A stretch of 42,007 nucleotides of DNA from Hungatella sp. UBA3048 (lineage in GTDB: Bacteria > Bacillota > Clostridia > Lachnospirales > Lachnospiraceae). Position numbers and translations under genes: made by a program. This document shows, piece by piece, positions 1 to 8,115 of this stretch; positions within the stretch are counted from its first letter, which is position 1, and the number at the start of each line of letters is the position of its first letter. The notes under the pieces were generated by a model. The model did not search any database. It was not told the DNA's origin and saw only the letters and a list, made by a program, of their open reading frames with translations. Location: positions 1 to 42,007 of the forward strand of contig DFCS01000014.1 of assembly GCA_002367105.1 (NCBI GenBank), in the 5' to 3' direction.

Positions 1-1490
1 CTTTATTTCTACCGGCTCTGCGGTCAGGGTTTCATATCCGGGCTTTACAGCCTTCGCAGATACGGTTACAGTACCTTCCTGAACGTTTAATATGCTCGGT
101 GGTGTTGTCGTCCACCCTCCATTTCCTGCCTGGTAGTAGATTACGTAGCCGTCCGCATTCTCTAAATCAGCGGTTATTGTATGTAAATTTCCGTCATAGG
201 TCCATTCACCGCCTGCAATCCTTACTTTCGCACCTTCCATGGAAGCTGTTTTAATTTCAAAGGTTCCCGGGATAACGGTTACTTCATAGTTGGAGTTCTC
301 TGTGTATTTTGCATTCAAAACTCCCGGATATACATCGACTCCTTCTGCGTCATTGGTTCTTACATAGCTGATTGTTCCCAAGTCGCCATCTGTCACAAGA
401 CCGCTTAAATTTCCTGTAAACGCCGGATCCGGCTGGTCAAACGGTTTGGAAGCATCTTCTACGGTAATGATGACTTCTTTTGGAGTGATGCTTAGGGTTA
501 CTTCATTTGATACCAAGTCCTCATATCCAGTCCTTGTTCCCCTGGCAATCACTGTAAGGGTTCCATCATCTACATTTTTTACACTCGGAATATCTTCGGA
601 CCAGTTCTCACCTTTGTCTATACTATATTCAATCTTGTATTTCTGCAGTTTCGCAAAGATCCCATCGAATACATCCAGCGATACCTTGTGAGCCTTTCCA
701 TCATAGGGCCAGCTTCCGCCCTTAATCTTTAAGTCCACATCCGGATCCTTGGCTAACTTGATCTCAAAATCTCCTTTTGTGACAGTTACGGTGTAATTGT
801 CATTTGAGGTATAGTTCGCATTTAAAACCGCCTGATAGTTACCCACTCCCTCTTCAGAATTGGTTCTGGAATAAGTGACTGTACCTAAGTCTGCGTCATT
901 AATAAGACCGCTTACCTTACCTGTAAATTCAGGATCCGGCTGGTCAAATTGCTTGTAGCTGTTTTTTACCTTTATGGCTGCATCCTTCGGAGTTATCTTG
1001 ATCGTTATATCACTTGCATACAGGTCCACATATCCCGTTCTTGTCGCCTTTACCTGAACGGTTTTCGCTCCCTCCGATACATTGGTGACACTTGGAGCAG
1101 ATGTAGTCCACGGTCCGTCTCCTACCCGATAGAAGATCGTATAACCAGGTGCATTCTCAAGTGTTGCTCCTGCCGCATGGGGTGCTCCGTCATATTCCCA
1201 GGTACCGCCATTTCCTGTTAAGGAAGCATTTTCAAACGATGCAGTTTTGATCTCAAAGTTTCCATTTTTCACTGTAACGGTATAATTGCGATTCTCTATA
1301 TACGCCGGCACAATGACATTTGGATATCTTCCTACTGCCTCAATCCCTGGATTACTCCTCGCATATGAGACGCTGCCAAGATCATTCTGGTTGATCAGAC
1401 CGTAGACGGTTCCGTTGAATATCGGATCTGGGGCACCATAGGGCTTGGTGGCATCGTTTACTTCAATGGTTGCTGTCTTCGGTTCAATCG
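1..1490 (-). repeat. Tandem MBG-type repeat units inside the vWA protein gene
   Basis: Three successive repeat units begin near 1475, 992 and 484, about 480-510 bp apart; the last runs off the window. Each unit holds an MBG-like half recognised by related cores (KPYGAPDPIF, KQFDQPDPEF, KPFDQPDPAF) and a G(D/N)xxNY(T/E)VTV end. A second half reads YDGxxHxxxxxLEN then SIDKGENW or a related sequence. The units are diverged, so this is an old array rather than a recent slippage product. It probably makes an extended stalk. Confidence 0.75.
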
Positions 1491-4400
1491 TCAGTTTGCC
1501 AGGAACCGTAGTAAACTTAAACTGATTTGTTACATTATCTCCACGATCATTAAGGATCTGGGGACTACCGGAAAGGGTGATGTGATAACCGCCGTCCTTT
1601 ACATCCGTTCCCGAACCCACTGCCGTAATACCAGTCAATGTATAACCTGCCGGAAGACCGCTTGTTGTGAAAGATGATCCATCAACTGACTGCTGCTGGC
1701 CGTTGTAAGTTTTAATCACTTGATCCGCAGTAATAACCACTGTGGTTTTAGCCTTCCACTGTGCATAAACAGTCTTATTCTCAGATACGATCGTTTTTTC
1801 TGTAAAAGCGGCTCCTTTTCCATCAGGAGAGGTATTCCAACCCATGAAAATATAGTCATCATCCCTTGTAGCCTTTGCAAGTTTATCTCCAAGTGCCGTA
1901 TCCTTAGGAGTTGTAACAGCGCCGACGGAAGGAGTTCCTCCATTTCCGTCAAATGTTACCGTGACATCTGAAATCAGCTGATAGCCAAAATATAGATTAA
2001 CAGCCTTATTCTGGGCGTTTAAGCTGACAGCGGACGGATTAGGTGAACCATTCTTACCGGTACCTGCACTGGCTGCAACGTACTGATACTTTCCGCCATC
2101 ATATTGAATCACTGTCGGAGCGGAAACATCGTAGGTTTTAAATGGCAGCGAATCGCTTTCGTATAAATCGGTTCCTAATACAACGCGTTTGTTAAATTCT
2201 ACAATCTGACCTGTTGTTTCAGCGGAACTGATAGGATATCCATCTTTATTTACCAGATAATAGTTCCTTGTGATATTTCCTACAGCTCCCACAGGTAAAC
2301 GTGGGTTTGGTATGTCTTTCTTTTTTATCACATCATTGGGATCCTTATAGGTTACATCTGCATTCCTATTCGTATACGGCGATGTGCCGCCCAATACGTT
2401 CTTTTTGACTCTGATGTAAATCGTCAAAGTTTCCATATTTTCTGAAATATTTCCGAAATTCCATGTAACTGTACGGCCGTCCGCGGACTTGGTTGCAGTA
2501 CCTGTAGACGCATTATACCATGTACTACCATTGTAATCTGTGACAATATCAAATGCATCTGTATTGATTACGTCTGTAATCACAGCATTTGTACCTGCAA
2601 TTTTTATGGAGCTTGCAATGTTGTTATATACCTCTGGCAGCTGGTCGATATCCGTAATATTTTTAGCATAAGTGTTCTTAGGATCGCTGGCTAATGGCTT
2701 GATAAAGCGGTTAAATGCTGAATTTCCAATATCAAGTCCCAGGGAATAGATGATAACACCATCGTTTCTCAGCCTTTCCGCTTCTGCCTGTCCCGTGCGG
2801 TAAGGGCTCTTCTCATTATCCCTTGGTTCCCCATCACTCATAAATACAATATACGCAGGCCTTGATGAATCGCTGCGATTATTAATTGCATCTTCTGCTT
2901 TGGCAAAAGCTACATCATAATTTGTACCTCCAGACGGAGACATTTTCCAACCCAAGACATAATCCGTAAAATATTTAGCTGCTGAATACTTTTGATTGCC
3001 CCAGATCCAGATGGTATCGTCTGCCTTTATGAAAGAATCCCCGGACCCAGCAGGATACCTTGCCGCACTGGAATCAAAATCAACAATGGCCAAGCGGTTA
3101 TCTGAATTTACCCCATCTTGCGGCTTATACAAGTTCGTGATAAAGGCTTTGGCTGCATTTACAGCTAACGTCCACTTTCTACCTGCCATACTTCCGGAGC
3201 TGTCTATTACTAATACAACATCGCTGCCCTGGCGAATTGGATTTCCAAATATGGAGAAATCAATTTTGGCGATTCCATTGTTTTCATCAACCCATTGTGC
3301 AGTTTTTGTTGGAAATACCATTCCAGGTGTAGTACTGTCTTCGCTAAGAAGGCGGAAAGCGGATCTGGCTCTTAAAGCGGAATAGGATTTGGGCTGAACC
3401 ACCACATCTTCCTCTTCCTTATCCGGAACAATCTCTTCATAATAAAGATCAAGTTTGTTCACTTCCTGTTCCCCGATTATGATATGATCCTGGGAACCTC
3501 CCAAATATTCTAACGTATCTTTATTCCAGCTATAATCTTTGGCAAAGACCTCTTCTCCCTCATTAAAGCCTGTTAAGATCTCGGTTTCCACCTTCTCCTC
3601 ATCATTATAATAAGCATGATGATTAACGATAAGTGTAAGGCCGTCTTTCTGACCAGCCGTTAAGTCCTTTAAGGTTACAACATAAGCCTTAGCATAATAA
3701 GACTCATCAACGATAACATATTTGTATTCTTCTCCCTTAGTTGCTTTTTTTGTGTCATTTTGAGAGTCAGATCCGTTTTTCTCCTCTTCCTCAACAGTTT
3801 CGCTGGCATTACCCGGTGTGGCAACTTCATCAGAAACTGTATCACTAACAGGAGCTGTCAATACATGCACCAAATGACGGGACATGGAGATCTGTTCTGT
3901 TCCTGCATCCGTATTTTCCACGGCAGGTTCCTTAGGCTCGCTAATCTCTGAGCCATGGTCAGAATTCTGCTCCTTGCTCTCCGATGCTTCTTCTGGCGCA
4001 GCGGACTCCTCCGAATTCTCTTTACTTTTATCCGGCGCTGACGTTTCATTACGTGTTTCATCCGGTGTTTCTTCTGGAGCCTCCGTTACTTCCTCTGGTA
4101 CAACGGCAGACTCAGTGTTCTCTTCGGTTTCACTCGGCGCAATTGTTGTATCCGGTATTACATCCGGTGTTTCTTCCGGAGCAGTCGTTTCTTCTTCCGC
4201 AGTACCCTTCCCGGGTGTCTGATTATCTCCCTTTCCATTCCCGCCTGGTACCGCTATTTCCTTATCCAGTAAATAAGAATTTCCTTTAACTGAAACTTTT
4301 TCTGTTAAATATCCGTCAATATCAGAACGGAATTTAATAGTTCCTTCTGAATCATTCATATACAGAAAGATTATCTTTTCATTTCCGGTAAGCTGATATC

Positions 4401-4767
4401 CTTCCTTTTTATCCTTCACTTGGATAAACATCCTTAAAAGCGCTCCATCAGCGATCTCATCCTCATCCGTATCATAAGAAGGCATGAATTCATATACGGA
4501 ACCACCTTCAAATAATTTCTTATATTCTTTTGATGTGCTTTCTTCCGAAGTAATGCCTAAATCATCAAATTCCAGTGTATTTCCTTCATCAACTGCTGCC
4601 TGAGCAGATTCCTTTAGATCCTCTCCGGACATTATATATGTAACTTTTTGATTATCTAACGCATTTCCTACATCCGCCCACGACACCGTATTAAATGATG
4701 TGGCGGTTACACAGAAAGCAAGGAAACCTGCCAGGCTTCGCCTGAATTTACCTCTCACTTTTTTCAT
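1..4767 (-). CDS. Secreted von Willebrand A / InlB-repeat / MBG-repeat surface protein (3' end outside window)
   Basis: An open frame of 1,589 codons runs from the ATG at 4767 off the left edge with no stop, so the C-terminus is missing. A purine-rich ribosome site (AAAGGGGA) lies about 8 nt upstream. Residues 1-31 form a signal peptide (basic start, hydrophobic core, SWA end). A compact region (about 35-155) is followed by a Glu/Thr/Pro/Ser-rich linker (about 165-290) and then SMSRH near 294. A von Willebrand A domain covers about 515-700, with the MIDAS motif DSSGS at 522-526 and the later SGGTNYD and SDGEPRD segments. An InlB/Listeria-Bacteroides repeat (about 935-1010, with FMGWNTSP and YAQW) and tandem MBG-type repeats follow. 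Metal-dependent ligand binding by the vWA domain is family knowledge; adhesion is inferred. A wall anchor is expected beyond the window. The promoter matches that of the giant adhesin gene. Confidence 0.9.
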   Translation of the reverse strand, partial: MKKVRGKFRRSLAGFLAFCVTATSFNTVSWADVGNALDNQKVTYIMSGEDLKESAQAAVDEGNTLEFDDLGITSEESTSKEYKKLFEGGSVYEFMPSYDTDEDEIADGALLRMFIQVKDKKEGYQLTGNEKIIFLYMNDSEGTIKFRSDIDGYLTEKVSVKGNSYLLDKEIAVPGGNGKGDNQTPGKGTAEEETTAPEETPDVIPDTTIAPSETEENTESAVVPEEVTEAPEETPDETRNETSAPDKSKENSEESAAPEEASESKEQNSDHGSEISEPKEPAVENTDAGTEQISMSRHLVHVLTAPVSDTVSDEVATPGNASETVEEEEKNGSDSQNDTKKATKGEEYKYVIVDESYYAKAYVVTLKDLTAGQKDGLTLIVNHHAYYNDEEKVETEILTGFNEGEEVFAKDYSWNKDTLEYLGGSQDHIIIGEQEVNKLDLYYEEIVPDKEEEDVVVQPKSYSALRARSAFRLLSEDSTTPGMVFPTKTAQWVDENNGIAKIDFSIFGNPIRQGSDVVLVIDSSGSMAGRKWTLAVNAAKAFITNLYKPQDGVNSDNRLAIVDFDSSAARYPAGSGDSFIKADDTIWIWGNQKYSAAKYFTDYVLGWKMSPSGGTNYDVAFAKAEDAINNRSDSSRPAYIVFMSDGEPRDNEKSPYRTGQAEAERLRNDGVIIYSLGLDIGNSAFNRFIKPLASDPKNTYAKNITDIDQLPEVYNNIASSIKIAGTNAVITDVINTDAFDIVTDYNGSTWYNASTGTATKSADGRTVTWNFGNISENMETLTIYIRVKKNVLGGTSPYTNRNADVTYKDPNDVIKKKDIPNPRLPVGAVGNITRNYYLVNKDGYPISSAETTGQIVEFNKRVVLGTDLYESDSLPFKTYDVSAPTVIQYDGGKYQYVAASAGTGKNGSPNPSAVSLNAQNKAVNLYFGYQLISDVTVTFDGNGGTPSVGAVTTPKDTALGDKLAKATRDDDYIFMGWNTSPDGKGAAFTEKTIVSENKTVYAQWKAKTTVVITADQVIKTYNGQQQSVDGSSFTTSGLPAGYTLTGITAVGSGTDVKDGGYHITLSGSPQILNDRGDNVTNQFKFTTVPGKLTIEPKTATIEVNDATKPYGAPDPIFNGTVYGLINQNDLGSVSYARSNPGIEAVGRYPNVIVPAYIENRNYTVTVKNGNFEIKTASFENASLTGNGGTWEYDGAPHAAGATLENAPGYTIFYRVGDGPWTTSAPSVTNVSEGAKTVQVKATRTGYVDLYASDITIKITPKDAAIKVKNSYKQFDQPDPEFTGKVSGLINDADLGTVTYSRTNSEEGVGNYQAVLNANYTSNDNYTVTVTKGDFEIKLAKDPDVDLKIKGGSWPYDGKAHKVSLDVFDGIFAKLQKYKIEYSIDKGENWSEDIPSVKNVDDGTLTVIARGTRTGYEDLVSNEVTLSITPKEVIITVEDASKPFDQPDPAFTGNLSGLVTDGDLGTISYVRTNDAEGVDVYPGVLNAKYTENSNYEVTVIPGTFEIKTASMEGAKVRIAGGEWTYDGNLHTITADLENADGYVIYYQAGNGGWTTTPPSILNVQEGTVTVSAKAVKPGYETLTAEPVEIK

Positions 4768-4998
4768 AAAAAAAGTCCCCTTTCTAACTAATATTTATTT
4801 ATCTATCTTATCCTGACTTATAAAACCAGGGTTGTCTTATTAAGAACTCCATATTAAATCTATTTTCACCGCTGCTGCCATGAATCTGACAGTAAATCAT
4901 ACCCTGTAAGTTGGAGTCCGCCTATACAGGATTTATTCAGCGAATAAAGGTTACAAAACATAGTTACAATTAGGACTATGCCTGTGATTGTTTTTTTC
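4768..4998 (-). other. Long 5' leader of the vWA protein gene
   Basis: If transcription starts just downstream of the -10 at 5000-5005, the leader is about 225 nt. It contains two further GTTACA copies (4950-4955 and 4963-4968) and short inverted repeats (CATAGT/ACTATG near 4960-4981; CCTGTA/TACAGG near 4905-4932). I could not match it to a known riboswitch class. No small gene is supported here. Confidence 0.4.
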
Positions 4999-5031
4999 CA
5001 TTATAAATCCCGACGGTTACAGAGTGGTTAC
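4999..5031 (-). promoter_or_regulatory. Activator-type promoter of the vWA protein gene with two 11-bp-spaced GGTTAC boxes
   Basis: On the minus strand a TATAAT -10 (5000-5005) lies 9 nt from a GGTTAC box (5015-5020), and an identical box follows 11 bp further out (5026-5031). The position 17 nt upstream of the -10 has no TTGACA-like hexamer. Direct hexamers on an 11-bp helical period covering the -35 region are typical of OmpR/PhoB-family response regulators. The regulator is not identifiable from the window. The element at 23513-23545 is its near copy. Confidence 0.65.
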
Positions 5032-5108
5032 TTATCGCATATTACTTCTCATAAGGCTTAAATTTTTTTCATTCTTTAACAGGGGCATTACTAATTCATA
5101 AGAACAGC

Positions 5109-5157
5109 AAAAATACGCTGTAAACCCATAAAACAAAGGTTTACAGCGTATTTTTTT
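5109..5157. terminator. Strong stem-loop terminator, possibly bidirectional
   Basis: A perfect 16-bp stem (5111-5126 with 5138-5153) encloses an 11-nt loop. Seven T run out of the stem on the + strand and a shorter A/T run lies on the other side. On the minus strand it would back up the tRNA-Arg terminator and separate it from the vWA gene promoter at about 5000. Confidence 0.75.
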
Positions 5158-5197
5158 ATAAGTATATAATATATTATCAAATCAGGAAATTCCCTTT

Positions 5198-5235
5198 AAA
5201 AAAAGCCGAATACCTAATAAAATCAGGCCTTCGGC
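5198..5235 (-). terminator. Terminator of the tRNA-Arg transcript
   Basis: Read on the minus strand, GCCGAA (5230-5235) pairs with TTCGGC (5205-5210). An inner CCT/AGG pair follows, and a run of seven U comes from 5198-5204. It begins 9 nt after the tRNA 3' end. Confidence 0.8.
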
Positions 5236-5243
5236 GAAAACTC

Positions 5244-5320
5244 TGGCGTTCCTGAGCGGATTCGAACCGCTGGCCTTCCGCTTAGGAGGCGGACGCTCTA
5301 TCCTGCTGAGCTACAGAAAC
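5244..5320 (-). tRNA. tRNA-Arg, anticodon CCU
   Basis: The minus strand folds into a standard cloverleaf. The acceptor stem is GTTTCTG (5314-5320) with CAGGAAC (5248-5254) and one G-U pair, followed by discriminator G and an encoded CCA (5244-5246). The anticodon loop CTCCTAA sits on the stem TCCGC/GCGGA and gives anticodon CCU, which reads AGG arginine codons. The T-loop GGTTCGAATCC is canonical. Confidence 0.95.
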
Positions 5321-5337
5321 ACTTATGAAATTTTATG

Positions 5338-5408
5338 TGGGGCGAATCCCCAGAAGTGAACGCTCTCGATTCCCTTGAAAGGCATTCACTTAATCCCGCT
5401 GAGTGCGG
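5338..5408 (-). ncRNA. Three-hairpin structured element beside tRNA-Arg, function unknown
   Basis: Three consecutive stem-loops lie between the DUF3881 gene and the tRNA. They are 5396-5399 with 5405-5408 (4 bp), 5354-5363 with 5382-5391 (10 bp) and 5338-5342 with 5348-5352 (5 bp). In the long stem, the pair 5361/5384 is C/A on the + strand but G-U on the minus strand, which favours a minus-strand RNA. No U-run follows, so it is not an ordinary terminator, and it does not fit a tRNA cloverleaf. It may be a processed leader of the tRNA or a small RNA. Confidence 0.4.
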
Positions 5409-5460
5409 TCCGACTACTATTATATTCACAATCACACTTTTCGTCAAGACATATTTAAAG

Positions 5461-6348
5461 TTATTCTACAGGCTCTGTAAAATTTACGATACCCTGCATC
5501 CATATTTGTCCCTTAAACCTGCGCCCGATCTCCGGAGTTCCCACCAGATCTTTTTTCGCAATTCCCACGTGGAAAATAAGGTCACTGCACTCCAAAGTGA
5601 AATCATAAACTTCTTCCTTGGTGATCTGATTTTTCTTTTCATCTATCTTTATGATCTCTCCAATAATGGAGTACTGGTCACATTCCACACCGCAGGGCAT
5701 AAAACAGGAATCAATGATGGAATACAGATCCTCTTTCATCACCCTTCTGGAAGCCTGGGAATATAAATCAATATCTTCAATGGTAAGAGTCTCCATCGCG
5801 TCTTCATCGCCGTTCTTAGCCGCTTCTAAAAGCGTATTACGGTCCATAGCCGCCACTCTGGCATTTTCCCTCTGAATCTCTGTTTTCTGAATGGGAAGAA
5901 GAACCTTCCCGCTTACTGCAAGACCGGAAAGACAGACATCCTTGGTATCCAAAGGATGATGATCAATGATCCGTTCCCTGCAATCAAAGGAATTGTCTAT
6001 ATAGAATATGAGGGAAATCCCCACCTTAAATTCATCCAAAAGGCCGGCGTAAGTTTCCCGCTCCGTGTGACGCTGGATAGAACAGGATACTTCTGATGTC
6101 ATATCATTGCTTTTCAAATATGGATAATAATAGCTTCTTTGAAATTTACCTTCCCGGTCCATTTCTCCGAAGACAGCAATCCCCATACCTGGAGCCACTT
6201 CCCTGCGAAGCTCACAGAGATTGGATTCTTCATCAATCTGAATCCGTTTCAGGCCGGACAAATCTTCACAGAGCTTATCCAATAATTTTTCTATTTCCTT
6301 ATCTTTTTGATATTGGCTGAAACCAATGGTTCTCAAGAATTTATGCAT
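5461..6348 (-). CDS. DUF3881 family protein
   Basis: This 295-residue protein starts at an ATG preceded by AGGTGATGATCCT. It has no signal peptide or membrane segment and looks cytoplasmic. The N-terminus (MHKFLRTIGFSQY), a central acidic helix-rich section and a C-terminal part with IIGEIIKI and FKGQIWMQGIVNF resemble the DUF3881 proteins of Lachnospiraceae. I recognise the family by overall pattern only, and no biochemical role is known to me. It lies downstream of gdhA but is separated from it by a strong terminator, so it probably has its own promoter. Its stop is about 50 nt from the hairpin element next to tRNA-Arg. Confidence 0.75.
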   Translation of the reverse strand: MHKFLRTIGFSQYQKDKEIEKLLDKLCEDLSGLKRIQIDEESNLCELRREVAPGMGIAVFGEMDREGKFQRSYYYPYLKSNDMTSEVSCSIQRHTERETYAGLLDEFKVGISLIFYIDNSFDCRERIIDHHPLDTKDVCLSGLAVSGKVLLPIQKTEIQRENARVAAMDRNTLLEAAKNGDEDAMETLTIEDIDLYSQASRRVMKEDLYSIIDSCFMPCGVECDQYSIIGEIIKIDEKKNQITKEEVYDFTLECSDLIFHVGIAKKDLVGTPEIGRRFKGQIWMQGIVNFTEPVE

Positions 6349-6564
6349 AGGATCATCACCTGCTTTCTAATAATCTTAAGGAAGTTCAATTCGCCGCAGT
6401 TCACCGAACGGCTAATTTACTAAACTTTGGCTGCGCTATGCCTACCTTCATTTTAATAATTCCTGGAAAACAATAAGGCGAAGTATACTCCGCCTCAAGC
6501 CTTATCGATTATTATATACCAAAAATGATGATAATGCCAGCATAATTTTCTTATTTTAAAAATT
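6349..6564. other. Intergenic stretch with overlapping inverted repeats
   Basis: No gene is supported here. Around 6472-6507 two stems compete on the minus strand: ATAAGGC/GCCTTAT (outer) and AGGCG/CGCCT (inner) share the same 3' arm. This may be part of the leader of the DUF3881 gene or a second terminator for gdhA. Confidence 0.35.
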
Positions 6565-6597
6565 GGAACCAGTTCCCTTTAAAGGGGAACTGGTCCC
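6565..6597 (-). terminator. Terminator of gdhA
   Basis: A 13-bp stem with one G-U pair (6565-6577 with 6585-6597) starts 8 nt after the gdhA stop. Read on the minus strand, it is followed by AATTTTT. Confidence 0.85.
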
Positions 6598-6604
6598 TTA
6601 TTTT

Positions 6605-7939
6605 TTATACGATTCCCTGTGCCGTCATGGCATCAACAACTTTTTCAAAGCCGGCGATGTTTGCACCTGCCACATAATTTCCCTTTACGCCGTAACGCTC
6701 AGCTGCAGAAGCTGCCTTAGCATAAATATTGATCATAATGTTATGAAGCTTTTCATCCACCTCATCTAAGGTCCAGGAAAGCCTCTGGCTGTTCTGGCTC
6801 ATCTCAAGGGCGGAAGTTGCTACTCCGCCTGCGTTTGCTGCCTTGCCAGGCATAAAGAGCATTCCACTTTCTAAGAAGTACTCCGTTGCTTCTCTGGTGG
6901 ATGGCATATTAGCACCCTCAGCAACCGCAAAGCATCCGTTTGCTTTCAGCACTTTTGCATCATCCAGGTTTAATTCATTCTGTGTTGCACATGGAAGGGC
7001 AATGTCACATGGGATGCTCCAGATGCCTTTTCCTTCCGTATAGACAGCAGATGGATGAACATCCACATATTCTTTGATCCGTCCGCGGCGTACTTCCTTG
7101 ATTTCCTGAACCAGGTTAAGATCAATTCCATCCTTATCATAAATATATCCGTTGGAATCGCTTAATGCGATGACCCTGCCGCCCAGCTGCTGAACCTTTT
7201 CCGTAGCATAGATCGCTACATTACCGGAACCGGAAATAACCACATTCTTACCGGCCAGCTCCTTGCCGTTATGCTTTAACATCTCATCAAGGATATATAC
7301 AAGACCGTATCCCGTGGCCTGAGTACGTGCAAGAGAACCGCCATAAGTCAGGCCTTTACCCGTAAGTACTCCTTCATATAAGCCAGTCAACCGCTTATAC
7401 TGGCCATATAAGAATCCGATTTCTCTTGCTCCCACTCCGATGTCACCGGCAGGAACATCCTGATCTGCTCCGATATATTTGGATAGCTCCGTCATAAAGC
7501 TCTGACAAAATGCCATAACTTCTCTATCTGATTTTCCTTTTGGATCAAAATTGGAACCTCCCTTACCGCCGCCGATTGGAAGGCCTGTCAGAGAATTTTT
7601 GAATACCTGCTCAAAGCCCAGGAATTTTAAGATTCCCTGGTTGACAGAAGGATGAAGGCGCAGGCCTCCTTTGTATGGCCCAATAGCGCTGTTAAACTGG
7701 ACACGGTATCCTTTATTCACCTGTACCTGACCATTGTCATCCACCCACGGTACACGGAAGGAAACGATTCTCTCCGGTTCCACAAGGCGCTCTAAAAGAC
7801 CCATCTTACGGTATTTTTCTTCATTGGCATTGATGACAAGCTTTAAGGAATCAAGCACCTCTTTAACTGCCTGATGGAACTCAGCTTCCCCTGGGTTCTG
7901 GCTCACTACCCTGTCATAGACTTCATCCACATATGACAT
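6605..7939 (-). CDS. gdhA: NADP-type glutamate dehydrogenase
   Basis: This 444-residue protein, the normal length for hexameric family I enzymes, interconverts 2-oxoglutarate plus ammonia and glutamate in the cytoplasm. The substrate-domain signature LPIGGGKGGSNFDP is present with the catalytic lysine near residue 126, after the PYKGGLRLHPSV segment. The dinucleotide-binding fold carries GSGNVA and continues to ALSDSNG, which suits NADP(H) and an ammonia-assimilating role. The C-terminal NAGGVATS segment is also present. The ATG at 7939 has an AAGGAGG ribosome site about 8 nt upstream. A terminator closes the gene and another upstream separates it from the giant adhesin gene, so it is probably a single-gene transcript. 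NAD versus NADP use is inferred from sequence pattern. Confidence 0.96.
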   Translation of the reverse strand: MSYVDEVYDRVVSQNPGEAEFHQAVKEVLDSLKLVINANEEKYRKMGLLERLVEPERIVSFRVPWVDDNGQVQVNKGYRVQFNSAIGPYKGGLRLHPSVNQGILKFLGFEQVFKNSLTGLPIGGGKGGSNFDPKGKSDREVMAFCQSFMTELSKYIGADQDVPAGDIGVGAREIGFLYGQYKRLTGLYEGVLTGKGLTYGGSLARTQATGYGLVYILDEMLKHNGKELAGKNVVISGSGNVAIYATEKVQQLGGRVIALSDSNGYIYDKDGIDLNLVQEIKEVRRGRIKEYVDVHPSAVYTEGKGIWSIPCDIALPCATQNELNLDDAKVLKANGCFAVAEGANMPSTREATEYFLESGMLFMPGKAANAGGVATSALEMSQNSQRLSWTLDEVDEKLHNIMINIYAKAASAAERYGVKGNYVAGANIAGFEKVVDAMTAQGIV

Positions 7940-7976
7940 ATTTTTTTCCTCCTTTGATTGGTTTATACATACTTCT

Positions 7977-8005
7977 CATATATCAAGTATTACTTAAAAT
8001 GGCAA
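7977..8005 (-). promoter_or_regulatory. Candidate gdhA promoter
   Basis: On the minus strand TTGCCA (8000-8005) and TATATG (7977-7982) are 17 nt apart, about 37 nt upstream of the gdhA ATG. The -35 overlaps the U-run of the adhesin terminator, so the two signals are packed together. Confidence 0.5.
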
Positions 8006-8037
8006 AAAGAGGCCAGAACTTTTTATAAGTTCCGGCC
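8004..8037 (-). terminator. Terminator of the giant adhesin gene
   Basis: An 11-bp stem (8011-8021 with 8027-8037) has one mismatch on the + strand that becomes a U-G pair on the minus strand. It is followed on the minus strand by TCTTTTT. It lies about 80 nt after the adhesin stop codon. Confidence 0.8.
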
Positions 8038-8044
8038 CCTTTGC

Positions 8045-8075
8045 CTTGTTATAACTTCTAAAAAATTATAACAAG
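8045..8075. repeat. 10-bp inverted repeat after the adhesin gene
   Basis: CTTGTTATAA (8045-8054) and TTATAACAAG (8066-8075) form a perfect AT-rich stem with an 11-nt loop. It lies between the adhesin stop and its main terminator and may protect the transcript 3' end or act as an operator. Confidence 0.45.
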
Positions 8076-8115
8076 TTCATTTAATAAAGTCAATAAACAG
8101 ATTTCCTTTATTTTT

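Noticed and set aside
3884..4222. 112-codon + strand frame rich in Ser/Val
   Set aside because: It is the antisense shadow of the Glu/Thr/Ser-rich linker of the vWA protein; no ribosome site.
5338..5408. A second tRNA gene next to tRNA-Arg
   Set aside because: No 7-bp acceptor stem, normal T-loop or anticodon arm can be drawn from the three hairpins.
5335..5766. 143-codon + strand frame
   Set aside because: It overlaps the structured element and the antisense of the DUF3881 gene and has no ribosome site.
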